Positions 1 through 4,231 of a DNA stretch of 5,668 bases are shown one piece after another. Positions within the stretch are counted from its first letter, which is position 1. Every line of letters begins with the position of its first letter. The notes below the pieces were generated by a model. It made no database searches. It had not been told where the DNA came from and saw nothing but the letters and a program-made list of their open reading frames with translations. The DNA lies in assembly GCA_902491415.1 (NCBI GenBank), contig CABUHP010000122.1, positions 1-5,668 of the forward strand, written 5' to 3'. The position numbers and the translations under genes are program-made. The stretch is from an uncultured Collinsella sp. Its GTDB lineage: Bacteria; Actinomycetota; Coriobacteriia; Coriobacteriales; Coriobacteriaceae.

Positions 1-189
1 GGTATACCAGAGATCGAAAAGTTGGCAGGTCACGGCATCGATGACCGATGCCGCCTCGATCGCATAGTCAAGCCCGACGGCGTCGGCCTCGGCCATGCGA
101 TCCTTCCAAAAGAGATCGAAATCTGATGGACGGGGCATGGCGCCTCGATATTCACCAAATTGATGTTGTAGCTCCTGAGCACTTGGCAT
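1..189 (-). CDS. Acetylxylan esterase / cephalosporin-C deacetylase family protein (AXE1, CE7-like), N-terminal fragment
   Basis: A minus-strand frame opens at ATG 189-187 and stays open to the left edge, giving 63 residues of a gene whose C-terminal part is outside the window. The visible protein starts MPSAQELQHQFGEYRG, followed by PRPSDFDLFW (about residues 19-28), then MAEAD, GLDY and a segment ending CQLFDLWYT. This matches the N-terminal pattern of CE7 esterases as I recall it: a short helix, a DFDxFW motif, an LAE-like helix, then a strand with VxxYDxxFxG. Family members are cytoplasmic alpha/beta hydrolases that remove acetyl groups from xylo-oligosaccharides and related esters. The catalytic Ser-Asp-His residues lie beyond the window, so activity cannot be judged. 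ATG 189 is preferred because the family has about 20 residues before DFDxFW. ATG 138-136, preceded by GAGG, is a possible later start. No good Shine-Dalgarno sequence precedes ATG 189. The gene starts 80 bases after the upstream ATPase gene ends, with a hairpin between them. Confidence 0.72.
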   Translation of the reverse strand, partial: MPSAQELQHQFGEYRGAMPRPSDFDLFWKDRMAEADAVGLDYAIEAASVIDAVTCQLFDLWYT

Positions 190-225
190 GGCTCGTGAAC
201 CCAACCTTTCGAAATCGCAACGGAG

Positions 226-253
226 GTGCGCCCGGCAAGGGAACCGGGCGCAC
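226..253 (-). terminator. GC-rich hairpin, probable terminator after the ABC transporter operon
   Basis: A perfect 10-bp inverted repeat (GTGCGCCCGG at 226-235, CCGGGCGCAC at 244-253) encloses an 8-base loop. It lies 16 bases past the stop codon of the last transporter gene and 36 bases before the likely start of the esterase gene. On the minus strand it is followed by CTCCGTTGCGATTTC, so there is no proper U-tract. It may be an inefficient or U-less terminator that lets some transcripts read into the esterase gene, or a 3'-end stabiliser. The base pairing is seen directly; the terminator role is inferred from position. Confidence 0.6.
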
Positions 254-269
254 GGGAGGGAAAGCGAGG

Positions 270-1097
270 CTACTCGCCGAGCTTGGGATGCAGCAGCGAC
301 GGCGCAGCGCCGAGCAGCATCTTGGTGTAGGGGTCCTGGGGGTGCTGGAAGACCTGCTTGGCCTCGCCCTGCTCGACGATCTTGCCGCCATTCATAACGA
401 TGATGTCGTCAGAGATATAGCGGACCGTCTGGATGTCATGGCTGATGAACACCATGGCCAGGCCGAGCTCCTTCTTAAGGTCGGTCAGCAGGTTCAGAAT
501 CTGCGCGCGGACCGAAACGTCCAGAGCCGAGGTGGGCTCGTCGGCGATGATGGCATCGGGGTTCAGCGACAGGGCACGGGCAATTGCGACGCGCTGGCGC
601 TGGCCGCCCGAAAGCTGGCCGGGAAGAACCTCGGCAGCGGAGCTGGGCAGACCGGTGAGCTCCAAGAGTTCCTTGACGCGCTTCTCCTGCTCGGCCTCGG
701 TACCCAGGTTGTGGACGCGCATGGGGTCGAGCAGCTGCTCGCGAACGACCATGCGCGGGTTGAGCGCCGTGGCCGGGTTTTGGAACACGACCGAGATGAC
801 GCGACCCATGTGACGACGGTCCTCGGCGGTACGCTTGGTAACGTCCTTGCCCTTAAAGTAGACCTTGCCGCTCGTGGGGGCCTGCAGGCCGCACATGACG
901 TTGGCGGTGGTGGACTTGCCGCAACCGGACTCGCCGACGATGCCGATCGTCTGGCCGGGCATGAGCTTAATCGTTACACCCTGGACGGCGTGAACCAGGT
1001 TGGGGTGCAGAATCGAGCCGGTACGGGTCCTAAAGGTGACGTGGACGTCATCAAGGAAGATGATCGGCTCGACGCCGTTGACTGCGGTCTCGCTCAT
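270..1097 (-). CDS. OppF/DppF-type ABC transporter ATP-binding protein
   Basis: This 275-residue cytoplasmic ATPase is the second nucleotide-binding subunit of the importer and pairs with the ATPase domain of the preceding fusion protein to power uptake. Visible motifs are Walker A GESGCGKST (residues 55-63), Q-loop Q106 in VVFQNP, signature LSGGQRQR (162-169), Walker B IIADEP with D186 and catalytic E187, D-loop SALD, and switch histidine H220. All ATPase residues are intact. The protein ends soon after HPQDPYTKMLLGAAPSLL, so it lacks the cysteine-containing C-terminal tail found in enterobacterial OppF/DppF. The start is well supported. ATG 1097-1095 directly follows the TAG of the upstream gene, and an ideal ribosome site (GGAGGTGAT) lies inside that gene's last codons. 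Translation is therefore probably coupled. It is the last gene of the operon and is followed by a hairpin. Substrate specificity is not visible in this subunit. Confidence 0.95.
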   Translation of the reverse strand: MSETAVNGVEPIIFLDDVHVTFRTRTGSILHPNLVHAVQGVTIKLMPGQTIGIVGESGCGKSTTANVMCGLQAPTSGKVYFKGKDVTKRTAEDRRHMGRVISVVFQNPATALNPRMVVREQLLDPMRVHNLGTEAEQEKRVKELLELTGLPSSAAEVLPGQLSGGQRQRVAIARALSLNPDAIIADEPTSALDVSVRAQILNLLTDLKKELGLAMVFISHDIQTVRYISDDIIVMNGGKIVEQGEAKQVFQHPQDPYTKMLLGAAPSLLHPKLGE

Positions 1098-3113
1098 CTA
1101 CATCACCTCCGCGTGAGGGGTCAAACCATTTGCCTTGAGCACCTCGTCGGGGAGCTCGGAATAGAAGTGCTCGGTGCCGGGCACGCGCTTGAAGACCGGA
1201 CGGGTGTCCAGGCCAATACGCGGGTGGCTCGAGCGGGGCGCGAAGCGATCGCCCTTGGGGAAATCGCGCGGGCTCGGAACGGCGCCGGGCACCTGGTGCA
1301 GGCGGCCCGAACCGCTCTCGATGGACAGAACGGAACCCAGAAGACCGCGGGTGTACTCGTGGATCGGGTTGGTGAGCAGCTCCTTGGTGGGCGCCTGCTC
1401 GATAACCTGACCAGCGTACATAACCGTGATGTTATGGGCGACCTCGGCGACCAGAGCCAGGTCATGCGAAACAAAGATCATGGCAAAGCCGAGCTTGGCC
1501 TGAAGATCGTTGAGCAGCTTGATGACCTGCTTCTGGACGGTAACGTCCAGAGCGGTCGTGGGCTCGTCGCAGATGACCAGCTTGGGGTCGCGGGTAAGGG
1601 CCATAGCGATCAGGACACGCTGACGCTGGCCGCCGGAAAGCTCGTGCGGATAGCTCTCGAGCGTGCGCTTGGGATCGAGGCCGACGAGCTCCAGGAGCTC
1701 CTCGGCGCTACGGGTTCCGCCGCGCTTGGTGAGCTGCTTCATCTGGGCAGAGATGAGCATGGAGGGGTTGAGCGAGGACAGGGCGTCCTGATAGACCATA
1801 GCGATATCGGTACCGCGCAGGCCGAACCACTCCTTCTTGCTCATCTTGAGCAGGTCACGGCCCTCCCAGAGGACCTCGCCGGAAAGGTGCTCGTCCTCAT
1901 CGGTCAGGCCCATGATGGCCAGCGTGGTGATGGACTTACCGCAACCGGACTCGCCCACCAGGCCCATGGTCTGACCAGGACGGACGTCAAAGTTGACATG
2001 GTCGACGACGTTGATATCACCGTGATGCTCAAACTGAATGCAGAAATCGCGGACCGAAAGGATCGGCTCAACGGACTCGTCGGGCACATGGCGATCGTCA
2101 CGCTTGAGCTCGACATCGCGCAGGGCGCCAAGGCGAGCGGAGAGGGACTGGGCCTGCTCCTTGTAGGCGCGAACGGGGTCGGAGACCAGCAGGTCGGCCT
2201 CGCGACGCTTGGAGGAATCGGTCGGATCCAGGGCGGCAGAGGGAGCAGCGGCCATGGCGTCGGTAATGCCCTCGGAGAGGATGTTGAGCGCCAGGCAGGT
2301 GATCATGATGGCCAGACCCGGGAACAGCGCCTGCCACCAACGGCCGGCAAGCACGCCGCCGCGGGCGTCGGCGAGGATGTTGCCCCAGGTAGCGGTGGGC
2401 TCCTGGATACCAGCGCCGATGAAGGTCAGCGAGGCCTCGAAGATGATGGCGTCGGCGACCAGGGTAACGGTGAAGACCATGATCGGGGCGATGCAGTTAC
2501 GCAGAACATGCTTGATCAAAATCCACGGAGCCTTGGCGCCGGAAACGATGACCGCGCGGACATAGTCCTCGCCGTACTCGGACACGATGTTGGCGCGCAC
2601 GATACGGGCAATCTGCGGAGTGTACATAAAGCCGATGGCGAAGATGATCGACGGCACGGAGTTGCCCAGGATGGAGACGAAGACGGCCGCGAGGGCGATG
2701 CCCGGGATGGACATGATGATGTCCAAGATACGCATGATCGTCTCGGAGACGGCCTTGCGCGAAACCGCTGCAAGGGCGCCTACGACCGAGCCGCAGACCA
2801 GAGCCATGGCAGTGGCGCCAAAGCCGATAATCAGCGAGTAACGACCACCGTAGAGCATACGCGACAGAATGTCGCGACCCTTATCGTCGGTACCGAAGAT
2901 AAATCCGTTGCCGGGAGCCTGGCGAGCCGTAAAGATCTCGACCGGGCTATAGGGGGCAAGAAGGGGCGCCAGAATCGCAGTCAGGGCGACCAGCACCAGC
3001 ACGACGGCTGCAATCTTAGAAGACAGCGTCATCTTCTTCCAGCCACCGAGCTTGAGCCCCTTAGAGGCAGCCTTCTCGAGCTGCTCGGTTTGCTTCTCTC
3101 GAATCTTTACCAT
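1098..3113 (-). CDS. Fused OppC/DppC-type permease and OppD/DppD-type ATPase
   Basis: A single 671-residue protein combines two subunits that are separate in E. coli. Residues 1-30 are a charged cytoplasmic N-terminus, TM1 spans about 34-54, and the rest of the permease runs to about 287. It contains the GTDDKGRDILSR motif (74-85) typical of DppC/OppC and an EAA-type loop (about 183-206) that contacts the ATPase. A hydrophilic linker, about residues 288-349, joins it to the ATPase domain. There the motifs are Walker A GESGCGKS (387-394), Q442, signature LSGGQRQR (492-499), Walker B LVICDEP with D516 and E517, and H550. Both halves look complete, with no sign of frameshift or sequencing error. 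The C-terminal extension (about 585-671) follows the oligopeptide-transporter pattern (HEYTRGLLGSV, QVPGAVPSP, GDRFAPR) but has none of the usual cysteines. The ATG starts 3 bases after the permease stop with only a weak Shine-Dalgarno (AGGACGG), so translational coupling is likely. Such fusions occur in actinobacterial transporters. Confidence 0.95.
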   Translation of the reverse strand: MVKIREKQTEQLEKAASKGLKLGGWKKMTLSSKIAAVVLVLVALTAILAPLLAPYSPVEIFTARQAPGNGFIFGTDDKGRDILSRMLYGGRYSLIIGFGATAMALVCGSVVGALAAVSRKAVSETIMRILDIIMSIPGIALAAVFVSILGNSVPSIIFAIGFMYTPQIARIVRANIVSEYGEDYVRAVIVSGAKAPWILIKHVLRNCIAPIMVFTVTLVADAIIFEASLTFIGAGIQEPTATWGNILADARGGVLAGRWWQALFPGLAIMITCLALNILSEGITDAMAAAPSAALDPTDSSKRREADLLVSDPVRAYKEQAQSLSARLGALRDVELKRDDRHVPDESVEPILSVRDFCIQFEHHGDINVVDHVNFDVRPGQTMGLVGESGCGKSITTLAIMGLTDEDEHLSGEVLWEGRDLLKMSKKEWFGLRGTDIAMVYQDALSSLNPSMLISAQMKQLTKRGGTRSAEELLELVGLDPKRTLESYPHELSGGQRQRVLIAMALTRDPKLVICDEPTTALDVTVQKQVIKLLNDLQAKLGFAMIFVSHDLALVAEVAHNITVMYAGQVIEQAPTKELLTNPIHEYTRGLLGSVLSIESGSGRLHQVPGAVPSPRDFPKGDRFAPRSSHPRIGLDTRPVFKRVPGTEHFYSELPDEVLKANGLTPHAEVM
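1102..1110 (-). promoter_or_regulatory. Ribosome binding site of the OppF-type gene, embedded in the end of the preceding gene
   Basis: The minus strand reads GCGGAGGTGATGTAGATG. GGAGGTGAT is a nine-base perfect match to the anti-Shine-Dalgarno end of 16S rRNA, with 8 bases between GGAGG and the start codon. The same bases encode the final Glu-Val-Met of the fusion protein, and its TAG stop touches the next ATG. This fixes the downstream start and suggests efficient re-initiation after termination. Confidence 0.9.
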
Positions 3114-3116
3114 AAT

Positions 3117-4073
3117 CTACACCGTCCTGATGCGCGGGTTGATGAGCAGGTAGAGCATGTCAACCACGATGTTGATGATGATGAAGGCAAGAGCAACGAC
3201 GATGACGACGCCCTGAACCAGGTTCGCCTCGTTGCCCTGAACGCCCTGCAGAATCGCGGTGCCCATGCCGGGGAGGTTGAAGATAACCTCGATGACGACG
3301 GCGCCGCCCATGAGGTAACCGATCTTAAGACCGAGGGTGGTGACCGGGGTGATCAGCGCATTGCGAAGAACGTTGATGCCGACGACGACCTTCTCGGGAA
3401 CGCCGGCGCCGCGAGCCATACGGACATAATCCTTGTCGAGCTCCTCGACCATGGCGGTACGCACGATACGAGTCATCTGGCCCGTCAGCGGAAATGCCAA
3501 GGCGATGGCGGGCATGATCATACGTCCCAGATAGCCAACCGGATTCGTGGTGAAGTGAGGCAGAGCACCCGATGCCGGGAGCACCTTAAGGTAGGAAGAG
3601 AACAGCAGGATCAACAGAACGGCAAGCCAGAACGACGGGGTTGCCAAGCCGGCGATGGAAAAGACGCGGATCACTTGGTCCGGCCATTTGTCGCGATACA
3701 GTGCCGCGATGACGCCGAGCAAAAACGAAACGACCGCACCGATGGCAAGACCGATGAAGGTCAGCTGCATCGTGACGGGCAGGGCCGTGGAGATGCGCTT
3801 GGCAACGGAGTTGCGAGCAGCACCATAGGTGCCCATGTCGCCATGGATCAGATCGCCCATATAGCGCACGTAGCGCACGGGCCAGGGGTCGTCCAGACCA
3901 TACTTCTCATGGTACTCGGCAACCGCCTCGGGCGAGGCACCGTCACCCAACGCCGTGTAGGCGGGGTCGGTCTTGGAGAACGACATAAGGAAGAACACCA
4001 GGACGGTGACGCCCAATGCCATGATCGGCAGCGCCACAAGACGCCTTCCAATCAAACGTAGCAAGTTGTTCAC
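3117..4073 (-). CDS. OppB/DppB-type ABC transporter permease
   Basis: This 318-residue integral membrane protein is one of the two permease halves of the importer. It begins MNNLLRLIGRRLVALPIMALGVTVLVFFL, the usual N-terminus of the family, with TM1 at about 11-30. An extracytoplasmic segment follows that includes GLDDPWPVRYVRYMGDLIHGDMG (59-81). Further membrane segments lie near 100-124, 137-160, 184-200, 240-264 and 288-310. The EAA loop is DYVRMARGAGVPEKVVVGINVLRNAL (about 215-240), and the protein ends with NPRIRTV. Length and architecture are normal. The start chosen is GTG at 4073-4071 because GGGGAG lies five bases upstream and the family N-terminus begins there. An in-frame TTG at 4106 would add 11 residues (VLPTKERGEN-like) encoded by the ribosome site itself and is rejected. 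Codon 5 is CTA, a codon otherwise avoided in the operon. The gene ends 3 bases before the fused permease-ATPase gene. Confidence 0.95.
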   Translation of the reverse strand: MNNLLRLIGRRLVALPIMALGVTVLVFFLMSFSKTDPAYTALGDGASPEAVAEYHEKYGLDDPWPVRYVRYMGDLIHGDMGTYGAARNSVAKRISTALPVTMQLTFIGLAIGAVVSFLLGVIAALYRDKWPDQVIRVFSIAGLATPSFWLAVLLILLFSSYLKVLPASGALPHFTTNPVGYLGRMIMPAIALAFPLTGQMTRIVRTAMVEELDKDYVRMARGAGVPEKVVVGINVLRNALITPVTTLGLKIGYLMGGAVVIEVIFNLPGMGTAILQGVQGNEANLVQGVVIVVALAFIIINIVVDMLYLLINPRIRTV

Positions 4074-4078
4074 GTTCT

Positions 4079-4087
4079 CTCCCCTTT
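4079..4087 (-). promoter_or_regulatory. Ribosome binding site deciding the GTG start of the permease gene
   Basis: The minus strand reads AAAGGGGAGAGAACGTG. The purine block AAAGGGGAG sits five bases before GTG 4073-4071. This supports the GTG start over the upstream in-frame TTG, which has no comparable site and would place this purine block inside the coding region. Confidence 0.75.
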
Positions 4088-4113
4088 CTTTTGTCGGTAG
4101 GACCAACTGGTAT

Positions 4114-4131
4114 ATGAGTACGGATACTCAT
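4114..4131 (-). repeat. Perfect 7-bp hairpin with UCCG loop upstream of the permease ribosome site
   Basis: ATGAGTA (4114-4120) and TACTCAT (4125-4131) are perfect inverted repeats around four bases. In the minus-strand RNA the loop is UCCG, which fits the stable UNCG tetraloop class, although the closing pair is A-U rather than the favoured C-G. It ends 27 bases before the permease ribosome site. It could form the 5' end of a processed permease mRNA or serve as a small operator; nothing in the sequence decides between these. Confidence 0.5.
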
Positions 4132-4134
4132 TAC

Positions 4135-4168
4135 AAGACCCGAGCGACATCGTTGCCGCCCGGGTCTT
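4135..4168 (-). terminator. Stem-loop in the binding-protein/permease spacer, possible attenuator or mRNA stabiliser
   Basis: AAGACCCG (4135-4142) pairs perfectly with CGGGTCTT (4161-4168). Inside, GCGAC (4144-4148) pairs with GTTGC (4152-4156), including one G-U pair when transcribed on the plus strand, around a three-base loop. The minus-strand transcript continues UGUAAUGAG, which is a poor tail for intrinsic termination. The plus-strand continuation TGTTTC is slightly more U-rich, but no plus-strand gene ends here. It is best read as partial attenuation or 3'-end protection of the upstream cistron. Confidence 0.5.
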
Positions 4169-4181
4169 TGTTTCAACTATG

Positions 4182-4209
4182 AGGATACGGTCCCAACGAC
4201 CGACATCCT
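4182..4209 (-). repeat. Two-part stem-loop downstream of the binding-protein gene
   Basis: AGGAT (4182-4186) pairs with ATCCT (4205-4209), and CGGTC (4188-4192) pairs with GACCG (4198-4202). A small internal loop (one base against two) separates the two stems, and the apical loop is five bases. It begins 22 bases after the TAA stop on the minus strand. No U-tract follows (CATAGTTGAAAC), so it resembles a 3'-end stabilising structure more than an intrinsic terminator. Confidence 0.5.
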
Positions 4210-4215
4210 GCATAC

Positions 4216-4231
4216 AGACTCAAGCGAGTCT
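4216..4231 (-). repeat. Small hairpin overlapping the stop codon of the binding-protein gene
   Basis: AGACTC (4216-4221) and GAGTCT (4226-4231) form a perfect 6-bp stem with a four-base loop. On the minus strand the stem begins within the TAA stop codon (4233-4231). It is the first and weakest of the four hairpins in this spacer and could be chance, but its position directly at the stop and its perfect pairing make it worth recording. Confidence 0.35.

Larger units (their letters stand above)
4074..4230 (-). other. Intercistronic spacer with four successive stem-loops
   Basis: This 157-bp gap separates the binding-protein gene from the permease gene. In transcript order it holds: a 6-bp hairpin over the stop codon (4231-4226 with 4221-4216); a two-part stem of 5+5 bp (AGGAT/ATCCT around CGGTC/GACCG, 4209-4182); an 8-bp stem with a 5-bp inner stem (4168-4135); and a 7-bp stem with a UCCG loop (4131-4114). 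None has a convincing U-tract on the minus strand. The likely role is to protect or process the binding-protein mRNA, giving more binding protein than membrane complex. No minus-strand promoter with clear -35 and -10 boxes was recognised here. The pairings are seen in the sequence; the function is inferred. Confidence 0.6.

Noticed and set aside
1..126. Plus-strand open frame ending at TGA 124-126 as the tail of a gene
   Set aside because: Its 41 residues resemble no family I know, and it is antisense to the esterase-like N-terminus, which has a recognisable motif pattern.
48..4061. 1337-residue plus-strand open reading frame as a giant protein gene
   Set aside because: It is codon-aligned and antisense to three intact transporter genes, has low-complexity charged composition, no recognisable domain and no evident ribosome site. 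It is explained by codon bias in the real genes.
4074..4106. TTG at 4106 as the permease start
   Set aside because: It lacks a ribosome site and would translate the purine-rich site of the GTG start. The family N-terminus begins at the GTG.
4102..4111. ACCAACTGGT near-palindrome as an operator
   Set aside because: Only four paired bases on each side and no second copy in the window, so it is not distinguishable from chance.
4135..4168. Terminator for a plus-strand transcript
   Set aside because: The plus-strand continuation is slightly U-rich, but no plus-strand gene precedes it, so a role in the minus-strand transcript is more likely.
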